Part shown: positions 18,201 to 27,210 of the stretch, one piece after another
Numbering within the stretch: the stretch's first letter is position 1
Layout of the letters: every line of letters starts with the position of its first letter
Source: Herbinix sp.
GTDB taxonomy: Bacteria > Bacillota > Clostridia > Lachnospirales > Lachnospiraceae
Assembly (NCBI GenBank): GCA_029256105.1
Contig: JAQSYO010000002.1
Location: 124,001-188,000, forward strand
DNA length: 64,000 nucleotides
Direction of reading: 5' to 3'
Notes under the pieces: model-generated
Seen by the model: only the letters and a program-made list of their open reading frames with translations
Told to the model about the DNA's origin: nothing
Database searches by the model: none
Made by a program: the position numbers and the translations under genes

Positions 18201-18285
18201 ATAGGGGTGTCGTAAAACAGATAAGCTTTCCTAGTTTCGGGATTTGAAAATGGGAGATGATATCAACGTTTTGCAGCATCCCTAT
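18201..18285 (+). promoter_or_regulatory. Intercistronic hairpin between binding protein and permease genes
   Basis: ATAGGGGTGTCGTAAAAC (18201-18218) pairs imperfectly with GTTTTGCAGCATCCCTAT (18268-18285). There is no T-run, so it looks like an mRNA-stabilising or partial attenuation hairpin. Such hairpins help keep binding protein more abundant than permeases. Confidence 0.55.
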
Positions 18286-18309
18286 GTTTGATTAGTGGAG
18301 GTATGGCTT

Positions 18310-19194
18310 ATGTTTCATAATAAACGAAAACAGAATTTGGTTATGCTATGCTTTGTTATGCCTGCATTTTTGCTTTTTGCAGCCTTCAAGCTGGTTCCTG
18401 CAATTCTTGGAATATGGTATTCCATGACAAGCTGGAATGGTATCAATCCGAATTACCGATTTATTGGACTAGAAAATTTCCTTGAAATATTCAAGGAGGA
18501 TAAGAACTTTTGGAATTCAATGATATTTACCTTGAAATATGTAGTAGTAGTGGCAATAGTGATGAATCTATTTTCTCTTATTCTCGCTTTATTAATAGAA
18601 TCTCTTCGGAAAATGAAGGGTACCTTTCGAACTATTTTCTATATGCCGAACATGATCAGTATGATTATCGGAGGATATATGTGGAACTTTATTTTTACAC
18701 AAGTGTTGTACTATATTGCGGATAATTCACCTTTAAAATTTCTAGGTGTCTCCTGGTTTGGTGATACCAGGTATGCCTTTATTGCGATTATAATTGTTGC
18801 TGTTTGGGGCGGATCAGGGTATTTGATGGTTATCTACATAGCTGGCTTACAGGGCGTACCTACAAGCTTAGTGGAAGCTGCTGTTGTTGATGGAGCATCT
18901 GTGTTACAAAGGTTAAAGTATATTACCTTACCCTTAATAAAGCAGTCCTTTACAATTTGTCTATTTGTAACCTTGAATTCTGCGTTCCAAGTATTTGATG
19001 TGGTTTATTCACTAACCGGTGGTGGTCCGGGAAGAGCAACGCAGGTAGTAGCAATTAATATATATGAAGAAGCGTTTAGCCGTTCCAACCGATTTGGCTA
19101 TGCTACTGCAAAATCTACGATTCTTTTTCTGGTAATTTTAATTGTTACATTAATTCAGGTAAACGTAATGAAACGAAGAGAGGAGGAAATGTAG
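18310..19194 (+). CDS. ABC sugar transporter permease, MalF/LacF type
   Basis: Integral membrane subunit of 294 residues with six predicted transmembrane segments. The start at 18310 has GGAGGT 7 nt upstream; an in-frame GTG at 18295 overlaps that site and is less likely. The cytoplasmic EAA loop that contacts the ATPase is clear (EAAVVDGASVLQRLKYITLPLI, shown by residues about 188-209), as is the GGPGRATQVV segment. It directly abuts the second permease gene (stop at 19192-19194, ATG at 19195). No ATPase is encoded here; a shared MsmX-like ATPase elsewhere in the genome is expected, as is usual for such clostridial systems. Confidence 0.95.
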   Translation: MFHNKRKQNLVMLCFVMPAFLLFAAFKLVPAILGIWYSMTSWNGINPNYRFIGLENFLEIFKEDKNFWNSMIFTLKYVVVVAIVMNLFSLILALLIESLRKMKGTFRTIFYMPNMISMIIGGYMWNFIFTQVLYYIADNSPLKFLGVSWFGDTRYAFIAIIIVAVWGGSGYLMVIYIAGLQGVPTSLVEAAVVDGASVLQRLKYITLPLIKQSFTICLFVTLNSAFQVFDVVYSLTGGGPGRATQVVAINIYEEAFSRSNRFGYATAKSTILFLVILIVTLIQVNVMKRREEEM

Positions 19195-20031
19195 ATGATT
19201 ACTGGGAAAAGTGGAACGAAAAGTAGAATAGCTGTCATGTTTTTATTGGTCTTATTTGCAGTAGTATGCTTATTTCCGATTTATATGGCATTTTTAAATT
19301 CGTTTAAAACAAAGGCAGAACTTTTTGCTAATATTTTATCATTTCCAAAGGTGCTTATCTTTGATAATTATCTAAGGTCTTATGAAAAAATGAATTACTT
19401 CCGAAGTTTTCTAAACACTGCTATAATTGCAGTAATAGGAGTAGGAGGTATTACAATATTATCAGCGTTGGCCGGATGGGCTTTATGCAGAACAAAAACA
19501 CGATTGAGTAAGTTATTTTTCAGCTTATTTGTATTTTCTATGCTAATTCCCTTTAATTCTATCATGATGCCATTATATCGGGTAGCACAAGTGTTACATG
19601 TCGACAACTCAAAACTCGGATTAGGCTTAATCTATATTGGGCTGGGAGTTGGAATGGCTGTCTTTATGTATCATGGCTTTGTGAAGGGAATTCCTTATGA
19701 AATTGAAGAGGCCTCTTACATTGACGGCTGCACCAGGCTTCAGGTTTTCTTTAAAATTGTATTCCCGATGCTTGGTAATATTACAGCTACGGTGGCTATA
19801 ATGAATTTATTATGGATATGGAATGATTTTTTACTACCATTAATCATGCTATCCTCCTCGAAGAATTATACGCTACTGCTTTCAACCAACATGTTGTTTG
19901 GCCAATATAGCAGTGATTGGCCGGCAATTTTAAGTGCATTGGTTATGGCTGTAATACCTGTTGTTTTTATATATGTCATACTACAGAAGCAAATTATCAA
20001 AGGGGCAGTGGATAGTGCAGTAAAAGGATAA
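19195..20031 (+). CDS. ABC sugar transporter permease, MalG type
   Basis: Second membrane subunit of 278 residues with six predicted transmembrane segments, starting with TM1 near residues 12-32 (VMFLLVLFAVVCLFPIYMAF). The EAA loop is EEASYIDGCTRLQVFFKIVFP. The ATG follows the upstream permease stop without a gap, and AGGAGG lies within the end of the upstream gene. The protein ends QIIKGAVDSAVKG, a very typical end for MalG-type permeases. Together with the MalF-type subunit it makes the heterodimeric channel. The next gene, a cytoplasmic GH5 enzyme, starts 26 bp downstream and is probably in the same transcript. Confidence 0.95.
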   Translation: MITGKSGTKSRIAVMFLLVLFAVVCLFPIYMAFLNSFKTKAELFANILSFPKVLIFDNYLRSYEKMNYFRSFLNTAIIAVIGVGGITILSALAGWALCRTKTRLSKLFFSLFVFSMLIPFNSIMMPLYRVAQVLHVDNSKLGLGLIYIGLGVGMAVFMYHGFVKGIPYEIEEASYIDGCTRLQVFFKIVFPMLGNITATVAIMNLLWIWNDFLLPLIMLSSSKNYTLLLSTNMLFGQYSSDWPAILSALVMAVIPVVFIYVILQKQIIKGAVDSAVKG

Positions 20032-20057
20032 CGAATATTCCGATAAGGAGAATAGGT

Positions 20058-21650
20058 ATGGATTTTATTAAAGCAAATAGTACTAAATTAATCAAGGAAA
20101 ATGGGGAAGAGGTTTTCTTGAAAGGGTTTGGGCTTGGAGGATGGCTTCTTCCGGAAGGCTATATGTGGAAGCTTCATGGTAGCTATGATCGCCCAAGAAG
20201 AATGGAGCAATTAGTGTCGGAGCTATGTGGCAAGGAATATAATGAGTTGTTTTGGAAGAAATATCGAGAGAGCTATATTACAAAATGGGATATAGAATTC
20301 ATAGCTTCAAAGGGTTTTAATTGTGTTCGGTTGCCAATGAATTCAAGGATATTATATAAAAAAGAAGGAACAAGAATTATGTTTGTTCCGGAAGAAATAA
20401 AAAGGTTGGATGAGTTCCTATGTTGGTGCGAAGAGTGCGATATTTATGTAATACTTGATATGCACGGAGCTCCAGGGGGACAAACCGGCACGAATATAGA
20501 TGACTGTGAGAACGACGAGCCTGAATTATTTATGGAGGAGGAAAATCAAGAAACGTTATGCTTCTTATGGGGAATGATTGCAGAAAGATATGCAAGTAAA
20601 GCATGCATCGCGGGTTATGATCTATTAAATGAGCCTCTTCCTAATTGGTTTTCTAAATATAATGATATGGTGATGCCGCTCTATCGAAAGATTGCTTCAT
20701 CGATAAGAAAACATGATTCAAAGCATATGCTAATATTAGAAGGAGTGTACTGGGCAACCGACTTTTCTATCTTTGACGAGCTATTATATCATCCCTTTGA
20801 TTTCAATATAATGTTACAGTTCCATAAATATTGGAACTGCCCTGATGTGGATAGTATCAATACTTTTCTTGCGGTAAGAGATAAGCTACAGGTGCCCCTT
20901 TTGATGGGAGAGGGTGGAGAAAATAATTTACAGTGGTATGTTGGTCTGTTTTCAATGCTACGTAAGGAAAACATCTCATACAGCTTTTGGAGCTACAAAA
21001 AAATGGATACACTGAATTCCCCGATTTCCTTTGAGGTACCTAAGAATTGGCATAAGATAATGGAGTATGACAATGAGAAAGGAAATATGGATCCACAGGA
21101 GGCTATAGAGATATTCAATAATTTATTAATTAATATCTTAAAAGTGTCTATTAATGAAGCTGTTATTGCATCCATTGAGAGTAGAGCCCCATTATTGATA
21201 CCCGCAGAATTTTACTCTGATTGTTCCATTAAAGAAAAAAAACAATATTGGATTGCCTTACGTAAGAGTGAGCCGGTTACAATATTATATGTTAATGATC
21301 TGAAGGAGACAAAAGAACCAGATTACAAAAGGTATGGTGGAGAGAAGCAGCCAGACGAGGAGACGCTTTGCATTGCGCTGAATAAGAAGGACTTGATAAC
21401 CTATGAATTTTTCACAGAAGAAGCAAATGAATGGGAATTGTCATTATGCTTAAAGCGTCATGACAATGAGCAGGAGAATAAAATTACCGTATTAATTGAT
21501 AAAAAGGAGATAAATGTCGTACCCACGAACAATTGGCAGGAAGTTTCTTTGGGGACTGTTTGGTTGGAGAAAGGAAGACATGTTATAAAATTGATGACGG
21601 TTGGAAAGGTGTTAGTTGATAATATCAATATCACTTATCCAAAATTATAA
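20058..21650 (+). CDS. Cytoplasmic GH5-family glycosidase with C-terminal accessory domain
   Basis: A 530-residue hydrolase. The catalytic (beta/alpha)8 barrel covers about residues 10-350. Motifs include FLKGFGLGGWLLPEGYM at the N-terminus, GFNCVRLPMN, DMHGAPGGQ, the acid/base Glu192 in DLLNEP and the nucleophile Glu285 in LLMGEGGEN. Residues about 410-530 form a beta-rich domain that resembles a carbohydrate-binding module. No signal peptide is present, so it should hydrolyse oligosaccharides after import, most likely beta-1,3- or beta-1,4-linked glucans or mannans; the linkage cannot be fixed from motifs. GATAAGGAGAATAGGT precedes the ATG. It is the last gene of the sugar-uptake operon. 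Confidence 0.88.
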   Translation: MDFIKANSTKLIKENGEEVFLKGFGLGGWLLPEGYMWKLHGSYDRPRRMEQLVSELCGKEYNELFWKKYRESYITKWDIEFIASKGFNCVRLPMNSRILYKKEGTRIMFVPEEIKRLDEFLCWCEECDIYVILDMHGAPGGQTGTNIDDCENDEPELFMEEENQETLCFLWGMIAERYASKACIAGYDLLNEPLPNWFSKYNDMVMPLYRKIASSIRKHDSKHMLILEGVYWATDFSIFDELLYHPFDFNIMLQFHKYWNCPDVDSINTFLAVRDKLQVPLLMGEGGENNLQWYVGLFSMLRKENISYSFWSYKKMDTLNSPISFEVPKNWHKIMEYDNEKGNMDPQEAIEIFNNLLINILKVSINEAVIASIESRAPLLIPAEFYSDCSIKEKKQYWIALRKSEPVTILYVNDLKETKEPDYKRYGGEKQPDEETLCIALNKKDLITYEFFTEEANEWELSLCLKRHDNEQENKITVLIDKKEINVVPTNNWQEVSLGTVWLEKGRHVIKLMTVGKVLVDNINITYPKL

Positions 21651-21673
21651 ATTCGGTTATTAACAGGAATTTC

Positions 21674-21987
21674 AATATCTGTATTGTTCGGAAGCGCAGG
21701 AGCTTACCTAAGGCGGACAGGTGGAACTCATGGAGCTGCAATCTATTGTACTAAGCGTGGCGATGCTTGGAATTGAAATGAGATTTGGGTACTATAAGGT
21801 TACAGGTCGGTGCTAAAGGACCTCCTGTCCAAAGCACCTGAAATCACCCTCCATGGTGATTTCCCCTTTCGGTATCGTACATTTTAATTCCAACCACCGC
21901 CATGCTAAGTACAAGGACGATTTTGCTCAATGAGTTCCACCTGACCGCCTTAGGTAAGCTCCTGTGCTTCCGGGATATAGGGATATT
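21674..21987 (+). repeat. Long palindromic element, copy 1, with conserved structured core
   Basis: A roughly 314-bp imperfect inverted repeat. Outer arms of 48 nt (21689-21736 and 21925-21972) match at 45 of 48 positions. Inner arms (about 21737-21780 and 21880-21924) also pair, with bulges. The centre (21802-21871) is a core of about 70 nt that folds into two hairpins, one of them a perfect 9-bp stem, GAAATCACC/GGTGATTTC (21840-21863). The same core recurs on the opposite strand at 22412-22480. There is no plausible ORF. It could be a structured non-coding RNA or a non-autonomous mobile palindrome. Confidence 0.85.
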
Positions 21988-22214
21988 GTTACCGTTCTGT
22001 GTTATAAGAATAGATAGTACAATTCAGTCGCCAATGCTGCGAGATTTTTTGATAGAAAAGCCTTAGAAGTTCAATGCAAAGTTCATGTTTTTATGTGATT
22101 ATACATAAATGCATTCGTTCATAAGAACCGCTGTGAAGTAGTAATAACGACCGATTTATGTTTCAATCTCTTATTTGCAATGAAGGGATATTAAATTATT
22201 AAGCACATCATAAA

Positions 22215-22290
22215 ATACATAAATAGAACAACTCCAATTATAATGTTCCCTATGAGGTGAAGGTTATAATGGAGTTGTTCTATTATGTAT
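22215..22290. repeat. Inverted repeat hairpin
   Basis: Arms of about 28 nt (22215-22243 and 22264-22290, sharing AGAACAACTCCA and its complement) surround a 20-nt loop. It lies between the two long palindromic elements and shares no sequence with them. T-runs are short, so a terminator role is uncertain. Confidence 0.75.
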
Positions 22291-22311
22291 AGTTGTATTC
22301 AATACTTAGAG

Positions 22312-22592
22312 CAGGGTGCAGGGAGGTTGGAGAAGGGGGATTGGGAAAACATAGGACAAAATCGTAATTGTACTTTGACCGGAAAAGAAAGAAATTAAAA
22401 TGAGCAAAGACGAAAGGGGAATTCGCCATGGAGGGCGGATTCAGGTGCTTTGGACAGGACGTCCATAAGCACCGACCTGTAAATTTTTGATATAGAATAT
22501 CCCATTTTAATTTCTTTCGTTTCCAGTCTTAGTACAATCGATTGCAGTCCTCTGTTTTCCCAAGCCCCCTTCTCCATCCTCCCTGCACCCTG
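22312..22592 (-). repeat. Long palindromic element, copy 2, inverted relative to copy 1
   Basis: A 281-bp imperfect inverted repeat. Outer arms of 40 nt (22312-22351 and 22553-22592) match at 38 of 40 positions but are unrelated to the outer arms of copy 1. Inner arms and the core (22412-22480 read on the minus strand) are clearly homologous to copy 1. The second core hairpin is GAATCCGCC/GGCGAATTC (22419-22442). Compared with copy 1, two base pairs have changed on both sides while pairing is kept. An ORF crossing it on the minus strand is not credible. Confidence 0.85.
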
Positions 22593-22677
22593 TTGATGAC
22601 CTACCTTATTATAATATCACTTATCCCAAATAATAATATTAGTATCATCTAAATAAAATCATCTAAAATATAAGGAT

Positions 22678-22721
22678 AATAAGAATGAGCTTCAACGAGT
22701 TTGTTGAAGCTCATTCTTATT
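22678..22721. terminator. Perfect 19-bp hairpin, probable bidirectional terminator
   Basis: AATAAGAATGAGCTTCAAC and its exact complement enclose a 6-nt loop. It lies about 120 nt past the stop of the minus-strand leucine-rich-repeat gene. T-runs are weak. Confidence 0.7.
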
Positions 22722-22839
22722 ATAAACAAGTGCCGTGTTAGAAATACTAACTTAATATGCTGATTGGTAAAGAAAAAGTTCACCCAGCCTATCGATTATC
22801 CATAATTTCTAGTTTTGCACTAAGTTAAATACTCCAGTT

Positions 22840-25143
22840 TTATTCGAGTACAACCTTAAAATTGTTCTTGTTAGCAAAATCATATGCGGCAGTACCAGGA
22901 CTACAATAAATCGTCTGAGCACCGGTTAAGTTCCAGTTATAAAAGGCTTTCGTCTCAATCCCCTTTATTGTATCTGGAATATGTATTTTAGTTAGTATTG
23001 GACACCAGGAGAAGGTATAATTCTTTATCTTCTCTAAACCGCTGGACAACCATATCTCTTCTAGATTGGGACAACTACTAAATGCATATGTATCAAGGAA
23101 TGTAACACTATCCGGTAATCGAACCGTACTGAAAGCGCAGCTTTCAAAAGCGTTGGAAGCAATGGTTTTAAGTGTATCCGGGAAGTTGATCTCGGTTAAG
23201 CTTCTACAATTGGAGAAAGCTCTTTTATCCACTGTTTCAAGCTTCATCGGAAGATTTACTTCCTGTAGGAGGGCACAATTGTAAAATGCACTCTGAGAAA
23301 TAGTAGTAACATTATCGGGTATAGTTACCTTCACTAACGAACCGTTATCTTTAAATACGGAGGCTGCAAAAGCCACTACCTTCTTTGGAATTATTAGCTC
23401 ACTGGAAGTACCTGTATATTTTACTAGAAAACCATTATTCGTAATTACCATGTGATCTACTTCATTTTCTCTAATCCACTCTGTTCCGGTAAATGCTAAG
23501 GAACCAAGCGTTTCCAAGGAATCTGGAAGTGTAACGGATTCTAAATTAGCACATCCACGGAAGGTATTCGACCCGATTTCTGTTACTCCTTCCGGAATAT
23601 TGATTTTAGTCAAAGCCCTGCAATTAGAAAAAGCATAGGAACCAATGGTTTCCAAACGAGCAGGATAATCAACTTCGGTCAAAGAAGTGCAACCACTTAA
23701 CAGATTATCCGGTATGGATATCATATGATCGGATAGCGTAATCATTTGCAGATTTACACATTCCGAAAAAGCGGAGTTACCAATTGAGGTAACAGAGTTG
23801 GGAATCACTACTGACAATAATTGATGGCACTGGTAAAAAGCACTTTCGCTAATCGTTGTCAATGTGGATGGCAGATTTATTTTAGTTAAATTATAGCAAG
23901 ATCGAAATGCACCATTTCCGATATTCGTTGTTTGGCTGGATAAGGTCACACTTGAGAGACTGATACAATTACTAAACAAGTCAGAGCTTACCTTAGTAAT
24001 ACCTTCTGGCAGTGTTACACTCGTTAGTTTCTTACAACCGGAGAAAGCATTCGAGCCCAACGTTACTAGCCTATCCGGAAGGGATATTGCTGTTAAAGTG
24101 GCACACTCTGCAAAGGCATTATCACCAATATGAGTTACCGTATTAGGAATTGTTAAGGATTTTAACTTTCTGCAATTATAAAATGTATTATCTTCTATAT
24201 ATTGAAGAGTACTAGGAAGGTTAATACTTTGTAAGGCTTTACAGTTGTTAAAAGCATAACCCCCAATTTGTGTGATACCTGCTGGTAATTTTATGCTTGT
24301 TAGTGACGAACAATTCATAAACGTACCCTGTGCTATCACAGTAATGCCGTCCGGTATTTTTATGCTTTTTAGTTTCGAACAACCGGAAAAAGCATAGGGT
24401 TCGATTGAAGTTATAGTACTTGGGAGGGTAATCGTTGCCAAGTTGTAACAATAACTGAACGTTTCCCTTTGAATCGTGGTAACACCACTAGGGATTGAAA
24501 TCTTAGTCAGCTTATCGCAATATTGAAAGGCTTGTCTACCTAAAGTGGTAAGGCCCTTTGGTAAAGTGATGGACGATAATTGATTACAACCTTGAAAGGC
24601 TCTTCTTGCAATGTAGTAAAGTTTACTGTCAGCAGGTATGCTAACGGTTTTTATATTACTGCACCAATTAAAGGCTTCTATGCTGATGAATTTAACTGAT
24701 TCGGGTAATGCCACCTTTGACATTTTACCACATCCGGAAAAAGCACCTTCCCCTATATAAGTAAGCTTATTCGGTAAAGTAACATTTCCGAGATTGTAGC
24801 AACCGGAAAATGCATGGTAAGGAATTTTCGTTATCCCATTTGGCAGATTGATTTTCTGTAGTGCAAAACAATTGGAAAATGCTTCTTCATTAATCACAGT
24901 AACACTGGATGGTAATACAATTGTTTTCACTGTGGAATTCGCGTAAAAAGCACGTTTTCCAATCTCGGTTACATTCGTTGGAACCGTTACTGTTTTATCT
25001 GATCCGGTATAAGATACAAGAACACCTTCCTTAATTATAAAGTTGCTTGTGCTTGATGCCATAGCATGTGTTGGTAGGAAAGCAAGGATACATAGGGAAA
25101 AGAAAAACAGAATGCCAAGTATACGTTGTAGTTTATTACTCAT
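22840..25143 (-). CDS. Secreted BspA-type leucine-rich-repeat surface protein
   Basis: Exported protein of 767 residues. An N-terminal signal peptide (about residues 1-29; basic start, hydrophobic ILFFFSLCILAF, ending THAMA-S) is followed by about 30 tandem BspA-type LRR_5 units of 22-23 residues. The unit pattern is AFxxCxxLxxIxLPxxLxxIxxxAF, for example IGEGAFSGCGKMSKVALP and IGDNAFAECATLTAISLP. One degenerate region near residues 555-590 breaks the array. It ends with AYDFANKNNFKVV, a common final cap of these proteins. No LPXTG or other anchor is visible, so it is either released or held non-covalently. Such proteins often mediate adhesion. GGAGGTG is upstream of the ATG. Confidence 0.93.
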   Translation of the reverse strand: MSNKLQRILGILFFFSLCILAFLPTHAMASSTSNFIIKEGVLVSYTGSDKTVTVPTNVTEIGKRAFYANSTVKTIVLPSSVTVINEEAFSNCFALQKINLPNGITKIPYHAFSGCYNLGNVTLPNKLTYIGEGAFSGCGKMSKVALPESVKFISIEAFNWCSNIKTVSIPADSKLYYIARRAFQGCNQLSSITLPKGLTTLGRQAFQYCDKLTKISIPSGVTTIQRETFSYCYNLATITLPSTITSIEPYAFSGCSKLKSIKIPDGITVIAQGTFMNCSSLTSIKLPAGITQIGGYAFNNCKALQSINLPSTLQYIEDNTFYNCRKLKSLTIPNTVTHIGDNAFAECATLTAISLPDRLVTLGSNAFSGCKKLTSVTLPEGITKVSSDLFSNCISLSSVTLSSQTTNIGNGAFRSCYNLTKINLPSTLTTISESAFYQCHQLLSVVIPNSVTSIGNSAFSECVNLQMITLSDHMISIPDNLLSGCTSLTEVDYPARLETIGSYAFSNCRALTKINIPEGVTEIGSNTFRGCANLESVTLPDSLETLGSLAFTGTEWIRENEVDHMVITNNGFLVKYTGTSSELIIPKKVVAFAASVFKDNGSLVKVTIPDNVTTISQSAFYNCALLQEVNLPMKLETVDKRAFSNCRSLTEINFPDTLKTIASNAFESCAFSTVRLPDSVTFLDTYAFSSCPNLEEIWLSSGLEKIKNYTFSWCPILTKIHIPDTIKGIETKAFYNWNLTGAQTIYCSPGTAAYDFANKNNFKVVLE

Positions 25144-25585
25144 GATACACCTCCTAATGGTATTTGTTCACAATATCGATTCGTAGTTAAGGATGAATAG
25201 TGAATAGTTAATAGTGGAACAGGCCTTCCGATAGCTGGCATTTACTATCTGCCTACCCACTTATTGTATGCTATATTAGGGAGGGGCACAATAGTAAAAT
25301 CCTTAAGAATAGTTTAAGTCAAACAATAATGAGTATTCCAATGAGCATTCCAAAGAGGGGAACACACCAACATCTTATCTGTATGATGAGATGAGATACA
25401 TTAGTAACTTCATCTTTTTGAATATAAAGGATAGAACGATATGTATAACTTCTGATAAATCTTAAATTCATATACCTTACTAGATCATGTTATGTAATAT
25501 GGAATGATTTTCTAATCTTATATTGTTATTTGGAAATAAATAGTGTAACATAGTAGCAATAAAATGTATAAGCAAGGGGGCAAAT

Positions 25586-26623
25586 ATGGAGAATTCTGAA
25601 TCAACAATGGCTTCAGGAATGACAGAGATAAAAGAAAGGCGTGGCATATCTGGAAGTACATTAAAACTGATTGCAATTATTACTATGCTAATTGACCACA
25701 CTGCAGCAACCATTATAGACAGAACACTTGTGGCGAGAGGTATGGGAAGTCTAGATTCGAGTAATGTACAGGCCGTGCAAGATTTTTTTGTACAAAACGC
25801 GTTTCTATATGGATTAGATGGCGTAATGAGATTAATAGGAAGGTTGGGCTTCCCACTTTTTTGTTTTTTATTGGTGGAAGGCTTCCAACATACACATAAT
25901 AAGTGGAAATACGCTGTTCGGCTTGCAATTTTTGCTTTGGTTTCTGAAATTCCGTTTGACTTGGCATTTACAGGAAAGTTTTATTACCCAAACTATCAAA
26001 ATGTATTCTTCACGCTTCTAATTGGTTTATTAGTAATGATTGGATTTAAAATGATAGGAGATAAGGCTAGAGATAAAAAGTGGTTGCCTGTATTAGCAGT
26101 CATAGGGGCGATAGCGGTAGGAAGTGCATTTACCTATGCAATCTACGGTGTAGTTCAATTAATTAATAGGTTCTTAGTGGGATTTGGAAGTGAGAGCACA
26201 ATCTCAATGGGTGGTAAAGGAGTAGGAATAGGAATTCTATTCAGTCTAATTGCACTTTTGATATATGGGGTTATGTGTAAGAAAAGTTCCTTGCAGTCAG
26301 CTAGCATACGATTTGCAGATTTAGCAGTCCTTGTTGGGGGTATGCTACTTGCACAAATTCTTAAGACAGATTATTCTGGATTTGGCATACTTACGATCGC
26401 GGTAATGTATGGATTAAGAAAGAGTTATTTTAAATCTATGCTAGGTGGATGTATCACACTCACGATTATGTCGTTTTCTGAAATTACAGCATTCTTTACG
26501 TTAATACTAGCGCGCTATTATAATGGGAAACGTGGTTTTAATCTAAAATATGTATTTTATGCATTTTATCCCGTTCATTTATTAATATTACATACAATAT
26601 GTTATTTTATGAAGATAGTGTAA
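25586..26623 (+). CDS. TraX family membrane protein
   Basis: Polytopic membrane protein of 345 residues. The TraX signature is at the N-terminus (SGSTLKLIAIITMLIDHTAA, about residues 21-40, where the His in IDHT is typical) and continues with GRLGFPLFCFLLVEGFQHT and RLAIFALVSEIPFDLAF. About eight transmembrane segments are predicted. It ends with FYAFYPVHLLILHTICYFM, also typical. TraX acetylates pilin in the F plasmid; chromosomal homologues in Firmicutes are uncharacterised members of an acyltransferase-like superfamily. The name therefore does not imply conjugation. AAGGGGG lies 8 nt before the ATG. Monocistronic, with a bidirectional terminator shared with hypA. Confidence 0.9.
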   Translation: MENSESTMASGMTEIKERRGISGSTLKLIAIITMLIDHTAATIIDRTLVARGMGSLDSSNVQAVQDFFVQNAFLYGLDGVMRLIGRLGFPLFCFLLVEGFQHTHNKWKYAVRLAIFALVSEIPFDLAFTGKFYYPNYQNVFFTLLIGLLVMIGFKMIGDKARDKKWLPVLAVIGAIAVGSAFTYAIYGVVQLINRFLVGFGSESTISMGGKGVGIGILFSLIALLIYGVMCKKSSLQSASIRFADLAVLVGGMLLAQILKTDYSGFGILTIAVMYGLRKSYFKSMLGGCITLTIMSFSEITAFFTLILARYYNGKRGFNLKYVFYAFYPVHLLILHTICYFMKIV

Positions 26624-26780
26624 TTTATTCATAATAGCAGTTAGAGTGAGATAATGCTAAAATGTGAAAGGACTAGAATTAAGTCTGGGTTATTTATAAA
26701 AGTAATGGTTACATAATCAATGGAAAGCGTAAGCTATGGAAGTGAAAAAACAGTGTATAAAAATAACAGTGTATAAAAAT

Positions 26781-26818
26781 AATGATAGGCTGTGTGTATT
26801 GTCACACAGCCTATCATT
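26781..26818. terminator. Bidirectional terminator between traX-like gene and hypA
   Basis: A perfect 16-bp stem (AATGATAGGCTGTGTG with complement) and 6-nt loop lie 15 nt past the hypA stop. Confidence 0.85.
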
Positions 26819-26833
26819 ATACTTCAAGGACAT

Positions 26834-27175
26834 TTAGCAGCAAACAATTTCCTTTATAAAGAATTCTTTACCATTTAATAATTCTATGTTATTACTTTGG
26901 CATTTTGGACATATGCCATTATTTGTAGTAATCATAAAAACCTTTTTACAATCTTTGCACATACCATTTGCAGGTAATATTTCAATATCTAAATCGGTAC
27001 CGTCTAAGATTGTCCCTTCCGTCGCGACAGGATAAAGAGTTTTCATGTATTTTGGAATCATGGAAGAGAACTCGCCGATTTGTAAAACCAAGGTTTCAAT
27101 TTTTTGAACATCATTTTCTTTTGCAAACCGCTCTACACTCTTCACGACTTCCATTAGAATACCTATTTCATGCAT
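26834..27175 (-). CDS. hypA: Hydrogenase maturation nickel/zinc chaperone HypA
   Basis: A 113-residue metallochaperone that normally delivers nickel to NiFe-hydrogenase with HypB. It starts MHEIGIL, where His2 is the nickel ligand (the MHE motif). The zinc site is the pair CKDC and CPKC in the C-terminal half (about residues 74-77 and 91-94). Two extra Cys end the protein (EIVCC), which is unusual. GAGATTT with AAGGAG lies upstream of the ATG. It is the last gene of a minus-strand cluster and is separated from the oxidoreductase gene by a 168-bp gap containing a 15-bp tandem repeat. No hydrogenase structural genes are in the window. Confidence 0.95.
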   Translation of the reverse strand: MHEIGILMEVVKSVERFAKENDVQKIETLVLQIGEFSSMIPKYMKTLYPVATEGTILDGTDLDIEILPANGMCKDCKKVFMITTNNGICPKCQSNNIELLNGKEFFIKEIVCC

Positions 27176-27210
27176 ATAAAATCTCTCCTTTTCAATTCGC
27201 GATACAAGAT

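Noticed and set aside
22395-22577. A 60-residue minus-strand frame inside palindromic element 2.
   Set aside because: It crosses the palindrome core, has no ribosome binding site and no homologous frame in element 1.
21674-22592. The long palindromes were considered as group II intron, retron or IS ends.
   Set aside because: There is no reverse transcriptase, transposase or domain V-like sequence in or beside them, and the outer arms of the copies differ.
25143-25586. Possible gene or riboswitch between the leucine-rich-repeat and TraX-like genes.
   Set aside because: No credible frame or stable conserved structure was seen; the stretch looks like two divergent promoter regions.
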